The notes beneath the pieces were generated by a model. The model was not told the DNA's origin, ran no database searches, and worked only from the letters and a program-made list of their open reading frames with translations. Positions 8,307 to 18,289 of a stretch of DNA of 64,000 bases are shown here, in pieces (the first letter of the stretch is position 1; every line of letters starts with the position of its first letter). Origin of the DNA: SMWN01 sp965221455 (GTDB lineage: Bacteria; Pseudomonadota; Gammaproteobacteria; Eutrophobiales; Eutrophobiaceae). The translations under genes and the position numbers were made by a program. The DNA lies in contig OZ244890.1 of assembly GCA_965221455.1 (NCBI GenBank), positions 744,001-808,000 of the forward strand. The letters run 5' to 3'.

Positions 8307-10901
8307 TTGAACACAACATCAAGCAAGCAGGCAATGCAGCATACTCCCGTGATGAGTCAGTACCTCGGATTCAAGTCACAACACCCTGACAAACTCCTTT
8401 TTTTCCGCATGGGCGATTTCTATGAACTCTTTTACGAAGATGCAAAAAAAGCCGCTCGTTTGTTAGATATCTCACTCACCAGTCGAGGCAGATCTGCGGG
8501 CGATCCTGTCCCGATGGCAGGTGTTCCCTATCACTCTGCTGACACTTACCTGGCAAAACTCATTAAACTCGGCGAAGCCGTTGTCATCTGTGAGCAAATT
8601 AGCGACTCGGCAACCGGCAAGGGTCCTGTTGAAAGAAAAATTTCAAGAATCATCACGCCCGGTACAGTGACCGATGAAGCACTGTTGAGTAAGTCATCGG
8701 AAAATTTACTCAGTGCCATATTCGAAAAGTCGGGGCAATTCGGTTTGGCGACAATGGATATATGCAGCGGCCGATTTGTACTCATGCAACTTGAAAATCA
8801 GGAAATCTTGAGCAGTGAGCTGGAACGCTTGCAACCCGCTGAAGTACTCGTTTGTGAGGATACGAAACAACTTAATCTTAAAACGCTATACAACGTCACT
8901 TTGCGCCCTGTCTGGCATTTTGATGAGGACAGTGCTGTTGAACTAATCAAAAAACAATTCGAAGTTCGAACACTATCTGGATTCGGTTGCGAGAACATAC
9001 CCTTTGCAATCTCGGCTGCTGGCTGTTTGTTACAGTATACGGAAGAAACCCAGCGTTCTGCCCTGCAACACCTGCAACCTATCCGTGTTGAACATCAACA
9101 AGAGCATATTATCCTTGATCCGGTAAGCAGACGTAATCTCGAATTAGACACCGACAACGAAGGCGGCGGTAAACACAGTCTTTTGAGTGTCTTGAAAACA
9201 ACCTCAACTGCCATGGGCGGTCGTTTATTGAGTCGCTGGCTAAATAGACCAATACGAGATACATCTACGCTACGATTGCGTCACGATGCTGTCGCTTCAC
9301 TATTGCACAATCGTGAGTTTATCCATTTCCACGACATTCTGCATTCGCTGGGAGATATGGAACGGATCCTCGCACGTATCTCGCTAAAATCTGCCAAACC
9401 CAGAGATCTGGCGCAATTGCGTACTACGCTGACGGTCTTGCCAGAACTCAAAAAACGTCTTGTCAACATTGACTGCCCCCTACTACAAGAATTAGCAGTC
9501 CACCTCAATGACTTCCCCGCCTTAACTGCCCTTTTGAATGACGCCATTAACGAATCACCTCCTGTAACTATTCGTGATGGTGGTGTCATCGCTGAACATT
9601 ACAATGCAATGCTTGATGAACTCAGAAAGCTCAGCACAGATGCGAGTCAATATTTGCTCGATGTAGAAGCTCAGGAAAAAGAGCGAACAGGGATTAAAAA
9701 CCTGAAAGTTGGTTATAACCGCATACATGGTTATTACATTGAAATAAGTCGCACTCACACTGGCGCACTGCCGACAGAATATCGCCGTCGTCAAACGCTG
9801 AAAGCCACTGAACGATACATTACGCCCGAGCTGAAAACCTTTGAGGATAAAATACTCAGCGCACAGGAAAAATCACTGGCATTGGAAAAACAACTCTATG
9901 ACGAGTTACTCGATAATTTATCCGGGCATGTTATGGCACTGCAAATGTGCAGTACCTCCGTTGCTGAAATAGATGTCCTGGTTTGTTTTGCAGAACGCGC
10001 TGACGCCTTGAATCTTAATCAACCCACGTTCAAAACGATGCAAGGTATTTCTATCTCCGGGGGCAGACATCTTGTAGTCGAACAGATGGAAACCGAAACA
10101 TTTGTGCCTAATGATCTTGTACTGGACGATGAACTAAAGATGTTGATCATTACAGGCCCAAACATGGGTGGGAAATCGACCTACATGCGACAGACGGCGC
10201 TGATTGTAATCCTGGCCCACATTGGCAGTTATGTCCCGGCACAAAGTGCAGAACTAGGTCCCATAGACAGAATCTTCACACGCATCGGTGCGGCAGACGA
10301 TCTGGCAGGTGGTCGCTCAACCTTTATGGTAGAGATGTCGGAAACTGCAAATATTTTAAATAATGCCAGTCAACAAAGTTTAGTCCTGTTGGATGAAATT
10401 GGTCGTGGAACCAGCACCTATGATGGTTTGGCGCTGGCGTGGGCCTGCGCTGAATATTTGACAAAAAATATTGGCGCACTCAGTTTATTCGCGACCCATT
10501 ATTTTGAACTGACCTCATTACCGGAACAGATCCATGAAGCAGAGAATATACATCTTGATGCCATAGAACATGATGACAGGATTATTTTCCTGCACACGGT
10601 AAAAAAAGGTGCTACTGATCGTAGCTATGGCTTACAGGTCGCACTACTCGCCGGCGTGCCGCAGGATCTCGTGGACCAAGCGAAACAATTCCTGCAAGAA
10701 ATGGAGGCCAGTCAGAGATTGCCTGCTTCTGACAGAATACAGAACGATCTGTTTAAGCAAAACCAACTCTGTCGTCAGGCCGATAGTCAAAAAACAGAAC
10801 CAGACCAAGCAGTATTGGATGAATTGGCAAGCCTTGACCCTGATACGTTAAGCCCTAAAGCGGCACTCGAAATCCTCTATCATCTAAAATCGAAAATATA
10901 G
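8307..10901 (+). CDS. mutS: DNA mismatch repair protein MutS
   Basis: 864 residues. The mismatch-recognition domain has GDFYELFYEDA (the F-x-E wedge is in this region). The C-terminal ATPase has Walker A TGPNMGGKSTYMRQ, Walker B LVLLDEIGRGTSTYDG, and the following FATHYFELTSL. MutS binds mispairs and recruits MutL to start repair in the cytoplasm. The TTG at 8307 gives 12 residues before the conserved HTPVMSQYL; the ATG at 8334 would leave only one, so the TTG fits the family better but is not certain. It is divergent from htpG and followed, after about 375 bp, by fdxA, a common gammaproteobacterial neighbourhood. Confidence 0.97.
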   Translation: MNTTSSKQAMQHTPVMSQYLGFKSQHPDKLLFFRMGDFYELFYEDAKKAARLLDISLTSRGRSAGDPVPMAGVPYHSADTYLAKLIKLGEAVVICEQISDSATGKGPVERKISRIITPGTVTDEALLSKSSENLLSAIFEKSGQFGLATMDICSGRFVLMQLENQEILSSELERLQPAEVLVCEDTKQLNLKTLYNVTLRPVWHFDEDSAVELIKKQFEVRTLSGFGCENIPFAISAAGCLLQYTEETQRSALQHLQPIRVEHQQEHIILDPVSRRNLELDTDNEGGGKHSLLSVLKTTSTAMGGRLLSRWLNRPIRDTSTLRLRHDAVASLLHNREFIHFHDILHSLGDMERILARISLKSAKPRDLAQLRTTLTVLPELKKRLVNIDCPLLQELAVHLNDFPALTALLNDAINESPPVTIRDGGVIAEHYNAMLDELRKLSTDASQYLLDVEAQEKERTGIKNLKVGYNRIHGYYIEISRTHTGALPTEYRRRQTLKATERYITPELKTFEDKILSAQEKSLALEKQLYDELLDNLSGHVMALQMCSTSVAEIDVLVCFAERADALNLNQPTFKTMQGISISGGRHLVVEQMETETFVPNDLVLDDELKMLIITGPNMGGKSTYMRQTALIVILAHIGSYVPAQSAELGPIDRIFTRIGAADDLAGGRSTFMVEMSETANILNNASQQSLVLLDEIGRGTSTYDGLALAWACAEYLTKNIGALSLFATHYFELTSLPEQIHEAENIHLDAIEHDDRIIFLHTVKKGATDRSYGLQVALLAGVPQDLVDQAKQFLQEMEASQRLPASDRIQNDLFKQNQLCRQADSQKTEPDQAVLDELASLDPDTLSPKAALEILYHLKSKI

Positions 10902-11210
10902 ATCAACCGACTCTATGAACCTATTTAATGCATATCCAGAAACATGATCAACCCGATCAGATTTGATTTTTATCATGCTGTCTTGCGACTACCAGAGCCT
11001 ACATTCATAAATCCCTCGCGCCGTTTTTATGAGCCTGCATGCTCGGAGCACCAAACAGAAAAAAGTACTGAATTTTATCCGGTCTTGAAGGCTTGTCGAT
11101 ATTTATTATCTCACTATATTCCGGTAAGCACACCCAATCGCGCTGAAGAACTACAACCATGAGTGCAACGAAGTTATTATTTACGCATTTAAATGCGAAA
11201 AATAACTGCT
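10902..11210. other. Intergenic region mutS-fdxA, no gene recognised
   Basis: A 72-codon plus-strand frame (10944-11162) and an 84-codon minus-strand frame overlap here. Neither has a domain, a convincing ribosome binding site or protein-like composition. The right end leads into the fdxA promoter. Confidence 0.5.
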
Positions 11211-11239
11211 TTATCATTGCCTGATTTAACCGGTATAAT
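11211..11239 (+). promoter_or_regulatory. Sigma-70 promoter for fdxA
   Basis: TTATCA at 11211-11216 and a perfect TATAAT at 11234-11239 are separated by 17 bp. The -10 element ends about 40 bp before the fdxA ATG. The -35 box is weak, the -10 and the spacing are ideal. Confidence 0.6.
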
Positions 11240-11277
11240 CTCGCGCCATGATCATTCAAATCAGCAGGTAATATCTA

Positions 11278-11601
11278 ATGCCGTTCGTAGTTACAGAAGA
11301 ATGTATAAAATGTAAATTGACCGATTGTGTTGAAGTCTGTCCGGTAGACTGCTTTCACGAAGGACCCAACATGTTGGTTATCGATCCTGATGAATGCATT
11401 GACTGTACACTTTGCGAACCTGAATGCCCGGTAGAGGCCATCACATCTGAAGATGACATCCCTGAAAACATGCGGCAATTTATAGAACTAAATGCTGAGC
11501 TTGCCAAAGTGTGGCCGGTTATTAATGAGATGAAAGACGCACCTGAAGATTCAGATGAATGGCGTGGCAAGCCGAATAAACTGGAGCTATTAGAGCGCTG
11601 A
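11278..11601 (+). CDS. fdxA: 7Fe-8S ferredoxin FdxA
   Basis: 107 residues with two N-terminal cysteine clusters: Cys9, 12, 17, 21 and 25, then CIDCTLCEPECP (Cys40, 43, 46, 50), which bind one 3Fe-4S and one 4Fe-4S cluster. The C-terminal tail (WPVINEMKDAPEDSDEW) is the typical helical extension of this family. It is a small cytoplasmic low-potential electron carrier. Its place after mutS matches other Gammaproteobacteria. It appears to be transcribed from its own promoter. Confidence 0.95.
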   Translation: MPFVVTEECIKCKLTDCVEVCPVDCFHEGPNMLVIDPDECIDCTLCEPECPVEAITSEDDIPENMRQFIELNAELAKVWPVINEMKDAPEDSDEWRGKPNKLELLER

Positions 11602-11817
11602 TTCGCTAGCGTCGCTGATACCCGTGCCGACACAAGGCTTGGCAAAACTGATTTTTTTATCAAGTTGACTGGCTTCGCCCTGCAGTTCCTCGCTTAGTCC
11701 CAAGAATATATCTACAATTTCTTAGCTTTTTTCCGATGGTATTGCTATACTTTTCCTTTTTAAATCAATAATATAAAATACTATTCTAATAAACAGGTTA
11801 ACATAGAGTAATCGCTA

Positions 11818-12603
11818 GTGCCAAAATTCAATCTTGAAATTGTCAACATCTCGGATGTTGGTTGCAAAAGACCGCATAATGAGGACAGTACCGCATCCGA
11901 CGAAACACTCGGGATATTGATACTGGCGGACGGTATGGGCGGCTATGCAGCTGGTGATGTCGCGAGTACAATAGCTGTTACCCGTACTTACAACGCCATC
12001 ATATCAGGAATACAAAGCTCAACCATTCTGGAAATTGACAAAAAATCCGGACTCAATAAAAATTCAATACTGATACGTGGCGCTATAAATAGTGCAAATT
12101 TAAGTATTTACAAGATGTCCCAGGAAGAGGAACAGTGCCATGGTATGGGCACAACAATCGTCGCTGCAATCGTGTACAATGATCGGATCTCCATTGCCAA
12201 TGTGGGAGATTCAAGACTTTACAGACTCCGAACTGAAGATTTCAGACAATTAACCAAAGATCATTCATTAGTACAGGAACTGATTGATCGCGGTATATTT
12301 TCATGCGAAGAAGCGGAAAAAAACGCACCCAAAAATCTGGTGACCAGAGCACTGGGACTTAAATCAAAAATAGAGGTCGATATCGTCGAAGATCAGATTG
12401 CTGCGGACGATATTTACCTACTCTGCTCGGATGGGTTAACAGATATGGTAAAAGATGAAGAAATTCACTTAACCATCGGTAAATATAGTGCTAATCTTGC
12501 GCTCGCAGCGGAAAATTTAGTGGAAACAGCGAAGCGGTACGGCGGTGATGACAACATTACGGTCATTCTTGCACGAATCCTGGATAATAACAATCCTGAA
12601 TAA
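11818..12603 (+). CDS. PP2C-type serine/threonine protein phosphatase
   Basis: 261 residues beginning at GTG. PP2C metal-binding motifs occur in order: RPHNEDS (residues 19-24), LADGMGGYAAGDVAS, GMGTTIVAA, NVGDSRLYRL, LCSDGLTD, and GGDDNITVIL near the C terminus. The Asp residues of DGMGG, SDG and GDDN should bind the two Mn/Mg ions. It is soluble and would dephosphorylate Ser/Thr proteins. It lies 84 bp before an FHA-domain gene on the same strand; FHA domains read phosphothreonine, so the pair forms a likely phospho-signalling unit. No kinase gene is in the window. Confidence 0.92.
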   Translation: MPKFNLEIVNISDVGCKRPHNEDSTASDETLGILILADGMGGYAAGDVASTIAVTRTYNAIISGIQSSTILEIDKKSGLNKNSILIRGAINSANLSIYKMSQEEEQCHGMGTTIVAAIVYNDRISIANVGDSRLYRLRTEDFRQLTKDHSLVQELIDRGIFSCEEAEKNAPKNLVTRALGLKSKIEVDIVEDQIAADDIYLLCSDGLTDMVKDEEIHLTIGKYSANLALAAENLVETAKRYGGDDNITVILARILDNNNPE

Positions 12604-12687
12604 TTCTATGTGGATGCACTATACCAGAGAGAAATTACTTAAAAGTTACTTGAACAATTCTAACGTGAGTAGGGGATAAACAGAGCT

Positions 12688-13389
12688 ATGGCAAAGTTAG
12701 TTCTGAGCTTAAATGGCGCAGTACAAGGTGAATTCGAACTGGATCAGGAAAGGTTTACGATCGGTCGGAAGCCTGAAAATGAGATTCATATTGATAATCT
12801 GGCTGTGAGTGGTAAACATGCGATGATTATCACCATACTTGACGATTCATTTCTGGAAGACTTGGGTAGTACTAACGGTACCTACGTTAATGGAAAACTA
12901 GTTAAAAAACATGCACTTAAAAATGGGGATGTGATCGCCATTGGTAAGCATGAGCTAAAATATCTTAACGAAAACGCCTCCGACGACGATGAAGATGAGT
13001 TTGAAAAGACCATGATCATCAAGCCTGGATCTGCTTCTGCCGCAGTTGCCGCCGCAAAAGCAGCAGAAAATGCTGGCGGTGGAGCCGCACCACCAGTTGC
13101 TGGGACTTCTGCAAAAGCAGGAATGCCACTGGGGCGTTTAACCGTTTTAAATGGCCCTATTGCAGGCAAGGAACTGGAACTCACCAAAGCGCTCATCACG
13201 CTTGGCAAGCCCGGGACCCAGGTGGCTGTCATTTCCAGACGCCCACAAGGTTACTTCCTGACTCACATCGAGAGTAGTGCTGGCTTCCCGGTAGTAAATG
13301 GTGAGGAGATTGGTGTCAAAGCCCACCAATTAAAGGATAGTGATACTATTGAACTGGCCTCAATCAAAATGGAGTTTTCACTCAGCTAG
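12688..13389 (+). CDS. FHA domain protein
   Basis: 233 residues. The first FHA domain (about 1-95) has all the usual phosphothreonine-binding signatures: IGR (25-27), SGKH (41-44) and STNGTYVNG (61-69). An Ala/Gly-rich linker (about 113-142) leads to a second, weaker FHA-like fold (about 148-233) that lacks the GR/SxxH motifs. A conserved Thr in EKTMI after the first domain may be the phosphorylation site of an upstream kinase, as in GarA-like proteins; that is inference. Soluble and cytoplasmic, it is probably co-transcribed with the PP2C phosphatase upstream. Confidence 0.88.
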   Translation: MAKLVLSLNGAVQGEFELDQERFTIGRKPENEIHIDNLAVSGKHAMIITILDDSFLEDLGSTNGTYVNGKLVKKHALKNGDVIAIGKHELKYLNENASDDDEDEFEKTMIIKPGSASAAVAAAKAAENAGGGAAPPVAGTSAKAGMPLGRLTVLNGPIAGKELELTKALITLGKPGTQVAVISRRPQGYFLTHIESSAGFPVVNGEEIGVKAHQLKDSDTIELASIKMEFSLS

Positions 13390-15070
13390 GAAATATTTCC
13401 AGCCTGGTTGATTCATGGGCTAGATCTTCAGCTTGATTTATAATATTAGTCAATCGGAAATGACCCAAAGAAATATGTAAGCTTCCCCCTGATTAGGTTT
13501 GTAACTAGGCTATTGTGATTTTGCCTTAAATCATTGTGGAATTCCGCAGCTGTTTAAATTTATCTAAAGCATCAAATCATTATGAGGTCGTTGTTCCTTT
13601 ATATCGGCATGATCCACTGATGGACAATCTCCCCGACCTGCTTCAGCGAATCAAAAATATGGTAATCAAGTACCTCGCTTCTAAAGCTGCGATTCAATGA
13701 ATTGGCATTGGATCCCTTGCTAATGGCGGTAGTGTTCAGAAAATTCTAGATTTCAGCCGGTTGAAAACTAGACAGCATTACGGACTAACAATCTGTAGAG
13801 CGCATGATAAAGGAGAACCGACGGCGTACACCTGTCGTTGGCAGTTCCCCAGATGGGAATGATTGTTAGCCTATGCACAGTTACGACGATGAGTACCGGC
13901 AAGTGGGGCCAGAAGCATTCAAAATAAGTAGTGTACAGTTCACTGTGTCTGTAGGAGGGATAAGGATATTGTTAGACTTTAAGATCGAAAAAAGATAAAC
14001 GTACTCACAAAAGGCCTGCATTCCATGCAAACAAATTATCAAGCGGATGATTAGACGATACGAACAAAACGATATTAGATAGATGATAAAAACAACGGCA
14101 TCCAAACCATTGTACTCACCCTATCGGAAAGTCTCATGCAAACGGAGCGAGATATATTCTTATCGGCATATCCCGGGGAAACAAGGTCAATGGTTATGAT
14201 GAGCATTTTATAAATCACCCAGCGGTATGAGAACCGTGTACCCCGGTAACAGCGGGGATGATGTCGCCCATTGATGCTGGAAGTCATGCACCGAGACAGT
14301 GCCGCGAACGAATGCTGGCTTGTACAGTAAATAGCTTTCTCAGAACAGGTATTAGACCCCCACATGCGTCCGGGAAATTATCGGCTTTAGTGGAAGCGTT
14401 GATGGATGATTTGCATCTCGTCTTTGACCTGGATAAGGCCGATGATACTCCTAAGACGTGTGGTCAACGATTGCAGCAGTTCATTTAAATTTAATATGAA
14501 ACGCTATCCATGCTTTACAAACCCACTGCCGAAGCGGCAATAACATCGTGACTGTGCTTATTTACATTACCCGACACAAGTAAAACGAATGCTTTATATC
14601 ACTCACTGGATTTAACGACTCAATAAGACATTCGCAAGCTCATCCATCATGTCAATGTCTTTTCTGATCCTGAGACAGCATTAAATCTCGTTTATATGAT
14701 GATTTTCCGGTTGGATAATACCTTAGATAATACCTTATGATAAACCCGTAACCAGCGGCTTCTATCCTTTTAGAAATTCATGAACAATGGCGCTTCCTCG
14801 CACCAGATACAGAGTTTTTGTTAATAACATAGGATAAGGGAAGGAATAGAGGTTATAAGCACATAAACTGAAATACAACTCAATCGCGACTCCACCTCAG
14901 CGGCAAAAGTACAAGAAAATGTAGACATTACCAACTTCGACTCGAAAGATTCAGGTCACTACCTGCTCAAATACAAAGAGAACCAGGCTACACGCCGAGC
15001 AAACATATTACATCGGCTTCGCGTTGTAGCAAACGAAAAAGCGGAATAACAAAAGAGAAGATAACATAAA
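13390..15070. other. Long region without a recognisable gene
   Basis: About 1.7 kb with only short frames. The plus-strand frame 14258-14488 (76 codons, ending LVFDLDKADDTPKTCGQRLQQFI-like) and the stop-to-stop frame 14867-15049 (60 codons with TNFDSKDSGHYLLKYKEN, no ATG) have protein-like composition and may be gene remnants. Near 13811-13853 a loose hairpin can be drawn (GGAGAAC/GTTCCCC with an inner CGAC/GTCG). I recognise no family. It is best read as decayed accessory DNA at the edge of the surface-protein island. Confidence 0.4.
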
Positions 15071-15073
15071 GAC

Positions 15074-15119
15074 AAAAAAACAGCAGCGGAAGACTTCCTT
15101 CATCTCCCGCCACTGTTTT
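15074..15119 (-). terminator. Rho-independent terminator of the autotransporter-like gene
   Basis: Arms at 15077-15093 and 15103-15119 pair at 14 of 17 positions around a short loop. On the minus strand the stem ends in a run of seven T (15074-15080). It lies 37 bp past the stop of the minus-strand gene at 15156. Confidence 0.75.
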
Positions 15120-15155
15120 AACTTACCTATTACTTTTACTACTTCTACCGGAGTA

Positions 15156-18146
15156 CTACCAGTCGATTCTGAACCTCATCTCCAGCGATGGATCTTGTCC
15201 TACCTCTTCAAAGCGGGTCAGTAAATCAAACTGAGTAGCACTCAAAGGTTTAAAATTAAAGCCCATTTCCAACGATGGATCTCTTCCAGGTCGCCCAAAA
15301 CGACTCATCATATTAAGCCTTGCAGCGTCCGTCAGGCGATAACCAAGACTACCAGTGTAGGTACCGTAGTTACCTTGATCTGAACCCAAGTCAACTTGAC
15401 CAGCATCCAAACCATTCAGACTATTCAGACTATCGGTAGCTGACAGGTCATAATCTACACCTAAGCTCGCTGTAAGTGCTTCCCAGCGGCTACTACCCGT
15501 GCTGGCCCCATCAAATGCTATCTCGCCAGTGATTAACTGACGCTCATGTCTCGTGTCGTTCACTTGCGTCTGTCCTTCCACCCTGAAACTAAAACCTGGC
15601 GTGGAAAATTCAAAGCCACCACCTAAGTTATGAGCTAACTTGTCATCCAGGTCACCAAACAACTTATGCACTCCTGCGGTAGCAAAGCCACGAAATCCAC
15701 CAAGACTGTAGCCCAGTTCTACATCAAATGCGGTTTCGCCGGTTTTTGTATCAATCTCTGGCAGTACATTGCTGACATCCCGGTTATTAGCATCTTTGAA
15801 CACAAAAGAATCAACCTCACTCTCGCTTCCAGACACTGCCCCCTTCAGACGGGTATCCCAACCTCCACCGAGGTCAAGTTGATGCGCACCAAACAAGCCT
15901 ACCATCTTCCAGTCTACATCAGCACTTGTCCGTCCCCGGAGAGCACCATCAAGGGCAGTCGCATTGGCGGTCACATCACCTCTACCCCAGCCCAGCACCA
16001 GTCTCATGCTACTCTGACCATTGCTCCAGTCTGCATAAGGAAGAACCTTGTTCAGATCACGCTCCAACTCATCGTTCATCCTGCCGTCCCCATTCAGGGC
16101 CACATCAAGATCTGCCTGTTCTCGCCCTACCGCGACACCCACGCGCCAGCCATCTCCCATTGACAAATCGCCTCCAACATATGCTCCGGTGCTATCTCCC
16201 TCATAGTTGACAGTACGACCATCTACTGAAGGGTTACCATTGATGTCTACACGAGTCACTCTTGCCCATGCACTCCAAGGACTTCCCCCTCCCCCGCTTC
16301 CACTTCCGTAGCCAGAGAATTCATACCCGAGGTCGTTCAGCGTCGCCAACTGCGACAGTTTATTCTTGAAGTAATCACTACCCACGGTGACTGAGCAGCC
16401 TTCTCCGTGTACGCTATTCACATCTCCTGAAGGACATGCAGCACCTCCCTGCATCAGAGAACTCAAGAAACCCTCTAATCGTTCTTTTACGCTCACTCCG
16501 TCACCAGAGCCACCGATATTCACACTAGAGCCGTTGATATTCAGCCCCTGAGGATTCGTTCCATCCAGGTGACCACCTATGGATTTCATTGTCGTTGCTA
16601 CCGATGTAACATCCAATACACCCATAAGCACCTGCACATCAGCCTCATACACTGCAAAAAGTCCTTCCTCTATCGGACCGAAAGCAGCACTTGTTATTGT
16701 CCGGGGTTTGTTACCTCTAGTGCCATTCTCGGTATAGTTCACTACAACCCGGACCATCCTGCCGAGATTAGCTCGGACAGGGGTGTAGGTACTCTCAGTC
16801 GCACCAGACACATCAACAAATGTGCTACTGCCAGCAGCATCATTAATCTGCCACTGATGACCGGTGACCGCGTTAACCCCATCAGGATCAGTGACCGTAG
16901 CCGTCATCAGAAAACTTACCCGAGGAGGTGCGCTGTTTGCAACCGTCACGCTACCCGGTCTATCTGTTCGTTCCGTTGTCGCAGCAGTCGGGTTACTGAA
17001 TACTCCCGTACGCATACTGCCACCAGTCTCGGTATAGGCCACTGCAACCCGGATCATCCTGCCAACATCATTAAAGCCAAGGACATAGGTATTATTAGTT
17101 TCACCAGACACATCAGTAAACATGTCGCCAGCATTAGCACCGTCAGCATTAGCACGCTGCCACTGATAGGTCAGACTGCCGGGACGAATTCCGTCACCAT
17201 CCTCCACGCTGACTGTCAGCGTGTTACCTTCCGACACGTCTCCGGCAACCGTCAACACAGCCAGTCTATCTGTTGCAAGCGGCGGCGAAGTATGTACGGT
17301 TCCACTGATCGTGCCCATGACACGCAAGACTCTACCTATATCTCCAGACTGTAGGGTGTACTCCTGCATCGTGGCACCTGAGATATCCGTAAAGCTATCG
17401 GACCCTGCATCCGCTATCTGCCACTGATGTGCCGTTACAGTAGCACTGGAGTTAGCGGGAACCGCCCGGTAGAGATTGCTGTTGCTTTGATCCTGGACAA
17501 CTGTTATCTGGGGAGGACCATTGACTATTGCTCTAATCCCGGTAGGCGTCGGGTCGTTTTGCCCAGGGGCTGTACTGAACCCGATGGTGGACGTGCTAAC
17601 GCTAGCAGCGTCACTCCATCTAAAGGTAGCTGTAAAGAGTCTGATGGGAGAATCAACAAATATACGCTGGCCGAAAGCTCCCCAAGCCGGACTCAGCACC
17701 CTGGTTGTTGCTGCAATCCCATCATCAAAGTCTGTACCTGATATACCACCTGTCTCCGGGTCGCCACCTCCTGTGTTAACAAAGTGCGACGCATTACTGG
17801 GATTTAGTCCCGGCACCTGCGCCACATTACTGGCACTCACAAAAGTCATCACGGTCGGATCATAATGTAATGCCATCCGAAAAGCACCTACCCCCCCGAT
17901 TGGCGTGTTATCCGCACGCCTGCCAGTCGGAGTCGCGCCGTAATACACATCTATCGTGAATTCACCACCATCGGTATTATCTATGGTAGTCATACTACCA
18001 CTAGCCGGTATCGCAGTGGGTGTAGCGGTATCACCCGTCAACCCCCATACCGTCTGTTCTCTCATTTGACCCGCAGCCATACCGCTATAAAGCAGCGGCA
18101 TCAGCAACATAATTTTTAACAGCCTTATTTTCATCATCAATCTCAT
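15156..18146 (-). CDS. Surface protein: cohesin-like domain, Ig-like repeats, autotransporter-type barrel
   Basis: 996 residues. A signal peptide (KIMLLMPLLYSGMAAGQ) is followed by a cohesin-like domain (about 30-210) with FTIDVYYG and VGAFRMALHYDPTVM. Three bacterial Ig-like units follow, each with a HQWQI or YQWQR strand and a DVSGAT/NTYVL pattern (about 230-500). After a Gly/Ser-rich linker, the last ~345 residues show alternating hydrophobic beta strands (WSAWARVTRV, GDGWRVGVAVG, WKMVGLFGAHQL) and end in FRIDW, the aromatic C terminus expected of an outer-membrane barrel. It is probably an autotransporter-type outer-membrane protein displaying its N-terminal half outside the cell. Its first ~210 codons are nearly identical in DNA to those of the gene at 22476. 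The function of the passenger is unknown; adhesion is likely. Confidence 0.75.
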   Translation of the reverse strand: MRLMMKIRLLKIMLLMPLLYSGMAAGQMREQTVWGLTGDTATPTAIPASGSMTTIDNTDGGEFTIDVYYGATPTGRRADNTPIGGVGAFRMALHYDPTVMTFVSASNVAQVPGLNPSNASHFVNTGGGDPETGGISGTDFDDGIAATTRVLSPAWGAFGQRIFVDSPIRLFTATFRWSDAASVSTSTIGFSTAPGQNDPTPTGIRAIVNGPPQITVVQDQSNSNLYRAVPANSSATVTAHQWQIADAGSDSFTDISGATMQEYTLQSGDIGRVLRVMGTISGTVHTSPPLATDRLAVLTVAGDVSEGNTLTVSVEDGDGIRPGSLTYQWQRANADGANAGDMFTDVSGETNNTYVLGFNDVGRMIRVAVAYTETGGSMRTGVFSNPTAATTERTDRPGSVTVANSAPPRVSFLMTATVTDPDGVNAVTGHQWQINDAAGSSTFVDVSGATESTYTPVRANLGRMVRVVVNYTENGTRGNKPRTITSAAFGPIEEGLFAVYEADVQVLMGVLDVTSVATTMKSIGGHLDGTNPQGLNINGSSVNIGGSGDGVSVKERLEGFLSSLMQGGAACPSGDVNSVHGEGCSVTVGSDYFKNKLSQLATLNDLGYEFSGYGSGSGGGGSPWSAWARVTRVDINGNPSVDGRTVNYEGDSTGAYVGGDLSMGDGWRVGVAVGREQADLDVALNGDGRMNDELERDLNKVLPYADWSNGQSSMRLVLGWGRGDVTANATALDGALRGRTSADVDWKMVGLFGAHQLDLGGGWDTRLKGAVSGSESEVDSFVFKDANNRDVSNVLPEIDTKTGETAFDVELGYSLGGFRGFATAGVHKLFGDLDDKLAHNLGGGFEFSTPGFSFRVEGQTQVNDTRHERQLITGEIAFDGASTGSSRWEALTASLGVDYDLSATDSLNSLNGLDAGQVDLGSDQGNYGTYTGSLGYRLTDAARLNMMSRFGRPGRDPSLEMGFNFKPLSATQFDLLTRFEEVGQDPSLEMRFRIDW

Positions 18147-18289
18147 TACTTAATCCTCGTTAAAAATTACAGGAGACGATAGGCCCGCCACCCATGAAAA
18201 AACAACTTCTGTCACACCTGACACTTGCAATTGATTATACTTCATATTTATATCTATTTCCACTTAACCCGCCGTCCACTGAAAGAGCG

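Noticed and set aside
10944..11162. 72-codon plus-strand frame between mutS and fdxA
   Set aside because: No ribosome binding site, domain or protein-like composition, and it overlaps an equally weak frame on the other strand.
13881..14365. Two overlapping minus-strand frames (74 and 96 codons)
   Set aside because: Neither has a recognisable domain or ribosome binding site; they lie in a region that looks non-coding or decayed.
15666..16163. 165-codon plus-strand frame inside the barrel region
   Set aside because: Antisense shadow of the autotransporter-type barrel, which ends in the expected FRIDW and has a terminator right behind it.
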